This document shows, piece after piece, positions 12,475-23,619 of a stretch of DNA of 64,000 bases (the first letter of the stretch is position 1; each line of letters opens with the position of its first letter). Made by a program: the position numbers and the translations under genes. The notes beneath the pieces are model-generated. The model saw only the letters and a program-made list of their open reading frames with translations. It was not told the DNA's origin and ran no database searches. Origin of the DNA: Solea solea (Eukaryota > Chordata > Actinopteri > Pleuronectiformes > Soleidae); assembly GCF_958295425.1 (NCBI RefSeq), contig NC_081136.1, positions 15,025,381-15,089,380 on the forward strand, in the 5' to 3' direction.

Positions 12475-12960
12475 GCACATTCGTTGGTATAAATCATGAG
12501 GTGTGTTTTTTAGTTGTTGTGGGTGACTACACCAATGCTCAAACTACAAATAAACATATCCAGTTACAGTTTTAAACCTAACAGCCACCTGTACACACCA
12601 CCTACACTGAGAGAAGTACTGAGAAGCCAAAGCATTCGAAAACATTGTAAACATGGTAAAAAAGGTTTTCTACTTCATTATCTTTTGTCTTTGTTGCAAT
12701 GTTTTTTTTATTTTTTTTTAAATACACAAAGAATTGAAAAAGAACAGGTTGTCTGAGCACTATTTGGCCAATTAAGCTTAGATTCTGGTTTTGATTACTA
12801 AAGGCACAAAATCAAAGAATAGGTGCAGTATACACAATAGATTTAACATTTAACTTAAATGTAAAAACATGAAAATCCTTTTCTTGTACAAGTGAATGGT
12901 TTATCCTTGCTGTCAATGTAAAAATTAAAAACAATTCACTGGAGTAACAAAAACCAAACA
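12475..12960. other. Intergenic, nothing recognised
   Basis: AT-rich DNA with a T-run near 12702-12720. An 80-codon frame here looks like nothing known. Confidence 0.5.
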
Positions 12961-13057
12961 GTTATTGATTACACAGTAATGGACACTTAATTATAAATAT
13001 TATGTTCAATTTCTGGCAGTGGATCCCCATAAATCCTCTCTGCTAAACCTTTTAAAG
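12961..13057 (+). mobile_element. 3' end of a teleost MITE, same family as the copy at 46865-47167
   Basis: The block TTCAATTTCTGGCAGTGGAT, followed by CCCCATAAATCC and the terminal CTAAACCTTTTAAAG, lines up with TTCAATTTCTGCCAATGAGC and ACTGGACCTTTAAAG of the copy at 46865-47167. The preceding TTGATTACACAGTAATGG matches the inner part of the same family (GTGATTATAC). The left part of this copy is missing or too diverged to place. Confidence 0.5.
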
Positions 13058-15175
13058 TTAACGGAAAAATCATAAACTATGAGGTTTTTTTGGCAGAGGA
13101 TCTCTGGGGTTCTATCCCAAATTCTTTCGTCAGAGGATTGTAAGTTATACCTTTTGGACAACTTCTCAAGATCTAATCTTACAAATTGTAATTCCATTAA
13201 GCTTAGGCATATCCTGTTTGGCCATTGCCAAAAAATCTACTGCACAAACTGGAAGCCAGACCTTCCGATGGCATTTGATTTGTGGCATCCACAAGTGAAC
13301 GCTATACATAACCTTTATGTACATTGCATATGCCTAAATGTACTTTACCATACACACCATCTTAATTTAATTCAACCTCGGCTTAAAAGAGCTATTTTCC
13401 TCTCCATCTTGAGGCCGTTGAGTTGTCCCAGCGCATAGAGCAGGACCTGACATTGATCCACCTTTTAATTGAAATTCTATCAGGCACTTGGTCATTGATT
13501 TTTCACTGTGGGTGGCAAGATGTGAAATGTGCCATTTGATATTTGACATATGAGCTATTAATACATTCTTGTTCACATGGTATACTGGTGAACCTCTTGC
13601 CATGTGCTCTCATTCACACTTAGACACACACAGATGCAGACTCATGCACACTATGTGTGACCTTCATGTTGGCTGATGTTCAATCACACGTTTCAAAGAT
13701 GCATTTTCCTCTAATTTTCTGAACTACTTAAATGTTCTTATTTGTGTACACTCACCATACAAGGTATTAAAATTGTGTCAATTAGTATTTAAGCTTGTAA
13801 AAAACAATTCTTGGGTAAACTCGACCACTGCAGAAGTAGTGCAGCAGATGACGGAAATACAATAAACCAGCATCAAATGATCACAAATGTTATTGATTTG
13901 AAAGTAAAAATGCACCAGATGAGTTGTATTAAAGATATAAAAAAAAAATCCTGTCAAGGATTAGGAGAGAGAACTTGAGGTTTGGCAGTGATGAAGCAAG
14001 GATGCAGGGAAAGTGGACATCGCCCTTAACTGTCAGCAACAAGGACATTTCCATTCACATGAACTGCTGAATGAAACAGCTCGCCAGAGGGAACTTCAAC
14101 TGGAGCTTGAAATGTGAAGGTTTCTTTGATGCTTTTTAACCATTTGCAGTAGGATTAGCCTGTAAAAATAAATAACCAGATACATAATAATGTTTATCTC
14201 TCATAATATTCTTTTAAAATAGTGAAAAAAAAACATAGAAAAAGTCTGGCACAAAAGTAGTTCATTGATTATTTCTTTGGGAGCTTCACAGTGCTCTACT
14301 TTAAGAGCATTGAGCACATGTCAACACTTACTCTGTGGTTAGGGAGGTAAGCAGAAAACCTTTAGCAATTAAGGTTTTCAATTTAAAGTGTGATGGCTTA
14401 GCCAGTGAAATCAATACAATGTTCACTTGTGCTTGTCAGAAAATATTCTCGCTGGGGTAAGAATGTGTGAATGAGGGAAATGGTTTGACTTGGGGAAAAA
14501 AAGCATCATACTCTGACAGCAATCCGGACATTTTGTATGTGTCAGTAAACACATCACAATGACACCTCTAGTAACCCGAGTCAGTGGGAAGTGAGCTGTA
14601 TAGTGCTGCTTATCCACTGTGGCATTTTGTGCCTCGCCAGCATGTTCCTGGGCAGCATCAAGGCCCGCGGTGGCTTACGAGCTTGCATAACAACTCATTA
14701 AGAAAGTGGATGTGGGGGTCGGAGTCACATCTTCAGCACATTTCATGAACTCGCTCGAGTTTGCAAATGCCAGTCAAAATGATGCAGCGGCAACAGCCAG
14801 AGCACTTTGCTGTCCACCCATGTCATATTTCCAAGGTGAGGAAAGACTGAGGCGTACGGGCAAGAGAAAAAAACCCCCCATAAAATCAGCCCCTACTTAA
14901 TCTTTTGACGCAGGATCCAGCCTGTAACTATAGAAGTCATACATCTCGGGCAGTGACTCAGTTATCCCTCACAGTGGCAACGTTTTTTTTGCTATAATTA
15001 TTCTGCCACTGTTTTGTTGGCCTTTGTGAGCAGAAACAATGGAACAATGCTTGTGTGCTTTGTCCATCTGAAAACTGTCTCTGTCAAGCAATACTATCAG
15101 ACCTTTTACACCTTTTAGAGCAGAAGAATTAACCTCTGAAACCTTTGGGCTGTTCTTTGTGTTTTCAGTCATACA
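13058..15175. other. Intergenic, no gene seen
   Basis: Short chance frames on both strands (for example 13079-13438 +) with no similarity I recognise. No exon, RNA gene or complete repeat seen. Confidence 0.5.
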
Positions 15176-15700
15176 CATGGTTCCCACACCTTGGTTGACT
15201 TTAAATTCAAGGACTTTTCTAGAACTTTCCAGGACCAATTCCTTCAAATTCAAGAACTGAATGTGCTGACACAAGAGCCGCTTCGTCCATGGTGTCCGCC
15301 CTTTTCTTCACACATTGATTTGCAGCACACTCTGCATCTGGCCAAGTGTATAATTATAATTTTCTTTGTGGAGCCAGACACTTTGGAATTTGCATTTCCC
15401 AGGCATTACGTAATTTGCTTAATGGTTCTCGCGCTCATTGTTCTACATGGAATCTCACGTCAACGGTGGATAGAGACAGTGTACAACGCCCACAACACTG
15501 CTCGTAATTACAAGTCGACGTTTGTTCTGCGTAGGCCTGGTCTACTCACATCGAGCAAACGCAGGGCAGAAACAGTAGGTGGTGTCGTAACAAACGAGGG
15601 AGACATTTACCTACTCCAGCCTGTTTTTAGCCATCTCACTTTACAACAATAAAACAAATCACTTCCTCTGTGCAGCATGTGAATGTCATGGGGCAAATCG
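15176..15700. mobile_element. Probable interspersed repeat, borders uncertain
   Basis: The sequence GGTTCCCACACCTTGGTTGA, followed by AAATTCAAGGACTTTTC and CTTTCCAGGACCAATTCC, then AAATTCAAGAACTGAATG, matches a repeat often met in percomorph fish. The DNA after it up to about 15700 is unusually CpG-containing for this region and carries a 153-codon plus-strand frame (15191-15652) with no recognisable domain, which I take to be part of the repeat or chance. Ends and class are not determined. Confidence 0.4.
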
Positions 15701-17400
15701 ACGCGCCATGTGGAGCAGATCATTGACAATGACAATGGTTTGAATGTAAAGGACAAACATGGCGAGACAAAGATCTTAAATTAAATATTTTAGAATGTCC
15801 TTTGTATAGAAGAAAGTCTATGAGGTTATGAGTTTCATTACTCTGGTGTTATCTGTATTTCTGGTGTAGAATCATTCACTTGTTGTGTTGGTTTTCCAGT
15901 CCAACAAATACACTGCATGTTTGACTCTCACTACTCTAACCAATCCCTCTTAATATTAAACTGTAGGTGCCTTTGCCCACAGCAAACTCAGACGAGTAGA
16001 GCAGCAGTAATAGTAGTCAGTAGTCCTGTCCAGCTCAAACCAACAGAGGCAAAGTAAAAAAAAAAAGGTTGCACATTTATCGAGCTAAAGACCCTGTTAT
16101 GTTTCTCTGCAGCAAAGTTTAGGCAAGTAAATACTCATTTTACTTTCACTGGCTGAGTAAAAACAACAACAAGCCTAATGAGCTGCTCAGTGTCTGCATC
16201 AAGAGGAGATTAATGGCAGCACTGAGGAAATTAACTTTGATTTGTACAATTAGATCTAAATGTTAATTTAACTAGGAATCATTAAAAGACTACCATATAG
16301 ACAAACATGACTTCTGTAATGTTTCACTTTTATTTTCCCATACAAAATACAGTTTGCTGTGTAACTGTTATTGCCACAGACTCAGAAATGGGTCGCAGGG
16401 GATTATTTTACTGTTGCCAAATACTTTTCAGAATTTTTACTTAGCCTTTTACTCAAGATTTATGAGTACATGTTTTAAATAACACATGTATATTGTGAAG
16501 TTTCTCTCAAACATAATATTTCACTCAGTTATGTCCGCTCTATTAGATGTGAGATAAATGGCAGTAAAGATAGTCAGAAATGTTATAGTTTGCACAAATT
16601 TGCCAACATCATGATTTAGATTGTGAATTTAATTGTAATAAATTGCCATTACTAAAATGTTGGTTCCTGTACAACGTTCTGTTTTTCTTTTGTGTCACAT
16701 AGGACTCAGCAGAGAGAGTTGTTAACATATTATCACCTTGTAAAGTCATTATTGCGAACATGTCAGCGAATGGCCGAGCAGTTGGTCAAGCAGACGCAGA
16801 GCAAGTTTGGCATTAATTCAATGAGTTTCGTCATTTTGTTCTCCACAGGAATCCTGAGGCAAACATCTGACCACTCCGTCCACTGCTCGCTAAAAACATA
16901 ATCTGTGTATCATGTGCTGTTGGGAATAGGTTGCAGACAGCGGGTTTATCAGAATCTTAAGAACATCTGCTAACTGCAGCTAGAAATAACACAGCTGAGA
17001 GCAGAGTCTGACGTGAAGCAGCGAGATTGCGGGATGAAACAATGAGACAATGAACTGCGGCGTCGGGTGATAATTTTCTGTTTGTCACTGCAAGCAACAC
17101 ATTTTTCCACTACACTGTCATTTCATCTATAACTCGTGCCAACCCATTAATGTTATCATCACCTAGCTCAAGCGGAAGAATGTGCCGTTTATATTTTGAG
17201 AAACTGGTGATATTGTATCACTATCATGAAACAATAGCATACTGTACAGTGATTGAGACGTGACTGTAGGACAGAGCAGGCTTACCTTTCTCCTCATGAT
17301 CCGTGAGAGCGGTGACCTTCATGGCTCCCCTGCATAGCTGATCAAACCCATGTTACACATACAGTATCTGGAAAGAATTGATTAGTTACACCAGCAGTGA
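15701..17400. other. Intergenic / distal downstream DNA, nothing recognised
   Basis: No coding block or repeat with ends was found. It lies just beyond the candidate polyadenylation signals of adgrl3, so its most proximal part could still be transcribed if a more distal site is used. Confidence 0.4.
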
Positions 17401-17410
17401 TATTGAAATA

Positions 17411-18980
17411 TTTATTACAGCTTATGAAATCACTGCTTCTATTGTAAAGCAGAGCAGAGCATACAGAGCACATCCACTGCTGCTATAGGCCAAATTTATT
17501 TGGCACCGAAATGGACAAAAGGGCTAATGAGGGATCATAAAAAAAAGAAAAGAAAAAAAAAATTGATTGCTCCATCGTGGTCCTTCACTGTGATCCATAC
17601 AAAAGCGTTCCAAGACCCGGACAAAACAGCAGAATTTCTCTCATAACTAAGTGATAACTCTTAATCAGTAATTTATTTGTTGGCAAGTTTCACTGTTACA
17701 ACAAATATTAGTTATGTGGTCATTCAACTGGGAGACCAATACAAAAAGGAATAAATAATAAGCCATAATCATAGCCGATAATAAAAACCTATTTGTGCCA
17801 CAAACATTACCACCTTTCTCCATTTTTTACTGCTTGAAATGTAACAAATAAATAAATATATTTTTCTCCTCAAGGAAGGAAAAGAAAAACACTTGCAGTT
17901 CTTCTCACTCAAAAAGCTCTTTCTTTAATAAGTAAAACAGCCATCTTTCTTTTTTGTACAAGTGCCTGGTGCTCATCAATGTTCAATTTGTTCTCTTTCG
18001 GAGAAGCACAAGCGTTACTGAATGCCAATAGAGATGCAGAATGAACAATGAACCATTCTGAGGGATACCTTTTTCGTATTATTTTGCTTCTATTTAGATG
18101 ATAATGTCTGGAAAGTGATAAAAGAGGTAAACAAAACTAAAGAAAAAACAGACTGTTACCAGAAACCCAGAAAGGCCAGCACAACAGAACAAAATTGCTC
18201 CTAACCACTACATTTACAGAGACAAAGGGTTTGCTCAGAACAGAAAAGCATACTATTATGTGCAATGCTAGTTATCTGTACAATTACATAGAAATATCTC
18301 ATAATTCTCATATTAGTTTTTTTCCTCCCTCTTTTGACAACTGTTATTACAGTAGAGTGAACAAAAAAAACAAAACAGCTATGCTTGAAAGCATACGATC
18401 AATAATTCCTTCATGGCAACGGTTCAAAAGTTGTTGTTTTTTTCTCTTTTTTCAATGAAGGGACACTTCAGCAAACAAAATGTGCTGCAACTCACCAAAG
18501 AGGAAAAACAAATCTTTCAAAAAGTCAATATAGATACATAAGTATAATAAAATAGTCCTTTTTTTAAATTTCCCATTTATCCTGGTGAAGTCTATAGTTT
18601 AGACTTGTATGTTTCAGGGCAGTTCCTCGTCACTGTCGTACTTTATCTCTGAGGCCTTAAAATCCTGTGTGAGCAATTGTCTCTTTTCACACGGAGACTA
18701 AACACATCAAACCACACAGGATTTGAGGGGGGAAAACACAACACCAACAGATTCCTGCAGTTTCTAACCAAATATAGTCATATTTGCCCCCAAATGTAGG
18801 AGTTACAATCCTGGTAGTGGTCAGTAACAGTGAGGGAACTGTTTTTCTGTTCCGCAGTCTACAGAACACTGAATAAAAAGAAAGGCTACCACTGCCGACG
18901 ACTGATGGAACAAGAGTACACGGGGGAAGAGGAGGACTACGGTAATGGGGGGGGGCACTTTTAGGGGAAGGTGTTTGGGC
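17411..18980 (-). other. adgrl3: Probable 3' UTR of adgrl3 with candidate poly(A) signals
   Basis: This follows the stop codon directly on the minus strand. Going downstream, the first ATTAAA (minus) is at 17924-17929, and AATAAA signals are at 17672-17677, 17495-17500 and 17411-17416. A UTR of about 1.1-1.6 kb is therefore plausible, but nothing in the sequence alone decides which signal is used. The region is rich in A and T runs, with a G-run on the plus strand just after the stop (18947-18955). Confidence 0.4.
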
Positions 18981-19927
18981 CTATAGGCTGGTGACCAGGT
19001 GGGAGGGCTCCTGGGGGGCCTCTTCTGGAGATAGATCCTCTTTGTTTGGGGGCACGATGAAGCCATCGCTGCTGCCCCGCCCGAGCTGGTAGTAGGAGTG
19101 CAGCTGATGCAGATGGTTACGTGAGCCCAAGTTGGGCATGCTCTTGTAGTAGACGTCGTCTGAGCTGGCCTCGGGGCTCTTGGCATCCTTGGAGCTGTCA
19201 GCAGCTTCTGCGGACACGTCGGGCAGGCCGGGCAGCATGGGCATGCTGGTGTACAGGGAGTCTCTCTGGTGGTTGTGGGTGGGTGACGAGCCCTCGTCCT
19301 CGGTGTGCTCGTTCGTGAGCAAGGGGAAGAAACTTTCACTGTTCTCCTGCGGGATCCTCCTCCGAGAAGAGGAGGAAGTGGTAGCGGACGCAAAAGGGTG
19401 GTGGGGCAGTGACAGGGGAGGCGGCGCCGACTGGTGGAGGTGACTGTGAAGGTTGTCCACTGCCTGCAGGGAAGGGGGCGGTCTTTGAGGCAACAGCGGG
19501 GCGTTCGACTCCTCGCGGATTAACTCCAGGCCCAGGCCTTCGTCATGGTGGGGACCAAAGGTCGCGTGGTCATCCAGACTCAGCGCAACATTCATCCCCA
19601 TCCCCATCCCCAATCCCAAACCCATCCCATAGCCACTGTCCTTGCCACCATTGCTAACATTATTGACCAGTTTATTCATGAGGTTCCGATTCTGCTCGGT
19701 TGAGCGCTCGTGGGAATTGTTGAGGTACGAGGGAATGTAATTGGAGGTGAGCTCTTTGAGGATCTTCTTCTCCAGGGTGGTCTCCTTGTGGTTATAGCCC
19801 CGGTCAATGATCTGGACACAGTCACTCATGTACTCGGCGCTGGCAATGCTGTAGCTGTTGCCATGGTTACCATTCAGTGGTAGAGTATCCATGACACTTG
19901 TATCCCGGGCATTGTTCAGGATTCCCT
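18981..19927 (-). CDS. adgrl3: Latrophilin-3, last coding exon: cytoplasmic tail with PDZ ligand
   Basis: This exon encodes 314 residues of the intracellular tail of an adhesion GPCR. The acceptor ends CATTCCAG at 19928 and the exon begins in phase 1, completing a Glu codon, so the join reads Glu-Gly-Ile-Leu-Asn-Asn-Ala-Arg-Asp-Thr-Ser. Counting from the Met at 19892, conserved latrophilin-3 blocks are MDTLPLNGNHGNSYSIAS (1-18), ELTSNYIPSYLNN (47-59), RRRIPQENSESFFPLLTNE (177-195), DSLYTSMP (211-218), DVYYKSMPNLGSRNH (246-260) and YYQLGRGSSDGFIVPPNK (267-284). The end LVTSL is the class I PDZ ligand which in latrophilins binds Shank-type scaffolds. Latrophilin-1 and -2 tails differ over these blocks, which favours adgrl3. 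Two stretches look longer than I recall in mammals: a Gly/Met run at 88-100 and a Pro/His/Ser-rich run at about 136-176. Stop is TAG at 18981-18983. Confidence 0.95.
19593..19631 (-). repeat. adgrl3: Coding hexanucleotide-like G-rich repeat (Gly/Met run)
   Basis: On the coding strand the exon carries imperfect GGGGAT and GGGTTT-type units encoding YGMGLGLGMGMGM. Seven G-runs of three or four are spaced by two or three bases, which satisfies the usual G-quadruplex pattern several times over. It lies inside the cytoplasmic tail in a segment I believe is absent from mammalian latrophilin-3. Confidence 0.8.
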
Positions 19928-22476
19928 CTGGAATGACAAAGATGGGTTGGGTCAGGGGAAAGGGTGGGTGAATGAGAAGGGTGAAATCTGATGGGATGTA
20001 ATTGTGACAGCTAAATGTCAGCCATTTCTACAAACAGAAATTACAGCCATCAAATACTGAGGTCCTGTTATTTTGAAGTATGTCCTGACCCTCGAGCCCT
20101 CTCAGCACTTTGTGTCATCCACAATTCTATAAAGTGCACTCTGTGGAATAAAGACCCTATTGTATTAGAATTAGACAAGATATACAGCACTGCATTTCCA
20201 CTGAAAGCCTGTACATACACGGCAAAATGAGCATTGTACACACTTACCTTAGTTAAGAAAAAACACTTACTATGACTCATTTCACCTCTCATTAAATAAA
20301 GTGATCAATCTATGGCAGTGATGAAAACACGGATAAAGGGTGGGACACGCACACAGTGACACAAGCCAGAATACAGCACAGAAACACAAAAGCTTGATGC
20401 ACTACGCAAGCAAAGACAGAAAAAAGCCATGCATTCCACACTTCACAGAGTAAACACCAAGCAGCACAGTGGCTACAAATTTGGAACCCAGCCATATTGT
20501 CCCATATGAGCATTTCAATATCCATGTAAACATGATTCTGAACTAACTGCTTCGAATGCAAACCAGAGTGGAAGGACAGAGACGTTCTCACGTACTGCAG
20601 ATTTAATACTCGATCTATTTTAGTCCAGGCTATCAACATCAAAGCAGACTTTTGACAATAATTCAGACCACCTCGGACAAGGACGCCCAGCTTGTTAGAA
20701 AATGTCAAGCCTGCAGTCTGAACTCTTGAATATCTGACAAGACACATCTCTGAGACCTTCAAGAAGAATAAACATATATACTATACATATATGTGTGTGT
20801 TTGTGTATAATGTAGTGCACGGACAAAAGTCTTTGCTGTTCTGTATTCGCTGAAAGAAACGGAGATCAATTTATATTGACGTGAAACGCTGAGGTGAGTC
20901 TGAATGTTGACTGTAAGTGGATTAGCTTATTCAGAGTGTGATGTGAAATGAGCCGATGGATATTTGGCAGGTAAAAAAATGCAGAAAATGTCGGAGGTTT
21001 TTCGAGCTGAGTAACTAAACTACTCACTTGAAATCAGGATGTGCTTTGCGCTGAATTTGAATGATCTATTTAAAAAGGTGAGGGCCTTTGTCATTAAGGA
21101 GTGCCATTACTCCCATACGGAATCACATTTTCTTTTTTTCTTTTTTTCATATTATACCCCTTTGTCATCACTGAGTGAAAAGAAAGTAAAGCCAAAGTCA
21201 ATTACATTTGATAAGCAATGTTTAGTTTGACTCCCATACTTGTCTCTCTGTAGGGCTCTTTTAGGGACAGCATGAGGGAAAGGAAAGAAGAAAAGAAAAC
21301 ACAATAAGCAAAACAGTGACAGGTAGAAAGAGTAATGTGCACATACAGTATGCAGGTGATGCATCAGGATTATGTTTTCGAGAATGCACTCATTTAAAAC
21401 TTCATCATGCAAAGTTTTGTTTACCCACAGCGTGTGATGCATTAGCATTTGCCTCCTATCAGATAACATGTTCTGCATCAGTGGCAGTGTTAGAGAATTA
21501 CAGCGCTCTGTCAAGAGCTCCACTGCAGTAAATAATCCACTGATCAAATTATCTTCTCATCTAAATGTTTATCTTACTTTTTCTCCGAGACTTTCTTAGA
21601 CGTACAGACTCTTAAAATGATAGAAGTCCCATACTAGTTGGTGATTGTTGGAATAAAAAGCGGTATAATGCATTTCAACACTCATTCTAGAATAAATCAG
21701 AATCTATTATAGTAACATTGAACATTTATGTAAGTGTAAAAGCCAGAACATGACCCCAACCTCTGAAAAAACTGTTTAATTTAACAATTAAATGGGAAAC
21801 AAAAGTTCCATTAAAGATGGATTTATGCTTACACAATATTTAAACACTGAGGATTATCATTTTTTTTATTTTATTAAATGTTGTAAATCGTGTTTATATC
21901 AGAGTCAATGTCGTTAACCACAGAACAACAGTGTCTGACAACCCAACAGCACATTAATAAGACAGAAATGCTGACAGGAAACACAAAGAGACATAAGACA
22001 CAGCAACACACGCTTCACTGACATTATTAGAGCACATTTAAAAAATATGGCTGGGGATGTGTCTTGCTCCCCGTGGACGACCATTCTTCATTTTGGAGCT
22101 TGGTGTTTTTTTTTTTTTTTTTAAAGCTTTCGTTTCTCTATCAGCCAAACAGCAATGACTGATAGTGACCAAACTGCACATCCTGACCAGGAGCCAAGAC
22201 ACAGCCCCAATGAAAAAACCCCACAGGACAAACCTGCGGGTGTTTGTTCAGTGTTCACACACAACAGAGCAGTGTTTTTCTTTCATCAAAAACCCAAAAA
22301 TGTCATTCCTTCTAATTTTCAAATGACAAATGTGCTTTCTTATCACGGATCGTGACAAGTGTGCGCCACGTTTCATGTGCACAGTTTCTCCAGGACATGG
22401 AAGAGACGGAGCGGGGAGAGAAAGAAAAAACACTGCCCTTGCCACAATGTTAAAGAATGAAAAGAAGCTCGCACAC
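19928..22476 (-). other. adgrl3: Intron between tail exons (2549 bp)
   Basis: Donor GTGTGC at 22476 and acceptor CATTCCAG at 19928. Contains a 17-base T run on the plus strand near 22106-22122 and a 150-codon minus-strand frame (20310-20762) without any recognisable domain, treated as chance. No further exon recognised. Confidence 0.8.
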
Positions 22477-22602
22477 CTTGTGTGTTGTACATGCCCAGAG
22501 GGTTGTTATAGACTGCCGATTCCCCAAGCAATGCATTATAGGGATTGTTAGTGCCATGAGGACGTAGGAGTGCATTTGGTATAAGATGGTTAGCCATAGC
22601 CC
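22477..22602 (-). CDS. adgrl3: Latrophilin-3 tail exon, probable cassette exon
   Basis: A 126-bp exon encoding a tail segment of 42 residues that starts GAMANHLIPNALLRPHGTNN and ends NNPLGMYNTQ. GAMANHL and ALLRPHGTNNPYN are conserved in latrophilin tails. Acceptor GCTCCAG at 22603-22609, donor AAG|GTGTGC at 22477/22476. Both ends are phase 1, so the exon before it can join directly to the last exon without changing frame: in either case the final junction makes a Glu codon. Latrophilin tails are known to be alternatively spliced here, so inclusion is likely to vary by tissue. The acceptor is preceded by a long pyrimidine tract containing a TC microsatellite. Confidence 0.92.
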
Positions 22603-22696
22603 CTGGAGCAGCCAGAAAGAGACAGGAGTGACAGGAGAGACAGGAGAGCAAGAGCGTAGAGAGAGGAAAAGGTAGTTGGGGAAATAAATTGAGATA

Positions 22697-22735
22697 TAGA
22701 CAGAAATAGAGAGAGAGAGAGAGAGAAAGAGAGGA
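22697..22735 (-). repeat. adgrl3: TC/GA microsatellite upstream of tail cassette exon
   Basis: GAGAGA repeats with AAA interruptions on the plus strand, so a TC-rich tract on the transcribed strand about 100 bases before the acceptor of the 22477-22602 exon. It may add to the polypyrimidine tract. Confidence 0.85.
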
Positions 22736-23097
22736 CATTCATATCAGTTTGGCAGATGCAGCTGAGCAATGACAGCCATTAACACCCAGATGATCACATG
22801 ATCATTAATGTGCGGGGTTCTTTGCTACATGTAAGTGGCAGAGCTGAGCTGACGTGGCTAATGGAGAGCGTATTAATTGTAGTGCTAATGCCAGCGATTA
22901 GTTTGAGGCCTGATTTTGAACTCTTCATTCAGGCAGCATACTGGTGGTAGCAGACATTAAGTACAAATAAAAAAAGCAAAAGACTCAAACAGGACAGAAA
23001 ACAACAACTTCTCAGGACATAGTGTGGTCTTTAAGGATGGATTTAAAAAAAACACACAGTGATCCATGTTATTATACATCCACTGAAATGTCTCTGT

Positions 23098-23619
23098 CAC
23101 ACTAGAATATAATTTGCCAAATTCTGGTCCCGATCTGGATGATTTTATGCTGATTATGTGATCCTGTAGTGTGAGGAGTTAACAGACTTTGATTTTAACG
23201 ACACATCAGAGTCATCCCGATTTTAAAATCGTAAGTATTAAACCTGTTTGACTAAACGGCGACTGGGGCGTGAGCAGAACCCCGCAATAAGCAGCGACAG
23301 CGAGTCGACCGGGAAGCGGATGTTTCGCTCTTCTCTTTAGAACCCTAACTTGTACAAGCAAAGTCGATTCCGCCATGATTTAATCCACAGTTTCTCACAC
23401 ACACAACAGCTATTAACTGACAACGCAGACAGTCCGCCTCCATGTCTGTTTATATTCTGAAGTCACGTTAAACCCCCACGCGAGATTCTGTGAGATCCCT
23501 GGAATCTCCTCCCTGCGCTTTCTCAGGATTAAAAGATTGGAAAACGGTGACAAAGATTGTTGTTTCTGTGGTCTCCCACGTTTTGAAACTCAAGTCACAT
23601 TTGCAAATCCTCTAGTGTG
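23098..23619. mobile_element. Putative MITE with CACACTAGA ends
   Basis: The left side begins CACACTAGAATATAATTTGC and the right side read inward on the other strand begins CACACTAGAGGATTTGCAAA, sharing CACACTAGA and the following AT/TTGC pattern. The interior is richer in CpG than its surroundings and includes a 14-bp palindrome CGATTTTAAAATCG. I see no convincing target-site duplication, so the exact ends and the superfamily (hAT-like is my guess) remain open. Confidence 0.45.

Noticed and set aside
15191..15652. 153-codon plus-strand frame
   Set aside because: It starts inside a likely interspersed repeat and shows no domain; not supported as a gene.
18821..19393. A 190-codon minus-strand frame overlapping the last coding exon in another frame
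   Set aside because: The exon is GC-rich, which removes stop codons from alternative frames. The translated product is low-complexity Pro/Thr/Arg/Ser and the true frame is clearly the latrophilin tail.
19121..19657. Plus-strand open frames opposite the last exon
   Set aside because: They are antisense shadows of the real coding frame and have no splice or start context.
20310..20762. 150-codon minus-strand frame between the last two exons
   Set aside because: No latrophilin similarity and no suitable splice sites in phase; the adjacent exons join correctly without it.
23241..23360. CpG-rich text that might be a promoter
   Set aside because: It lies inside a MITE-like element, which explains its composition better.
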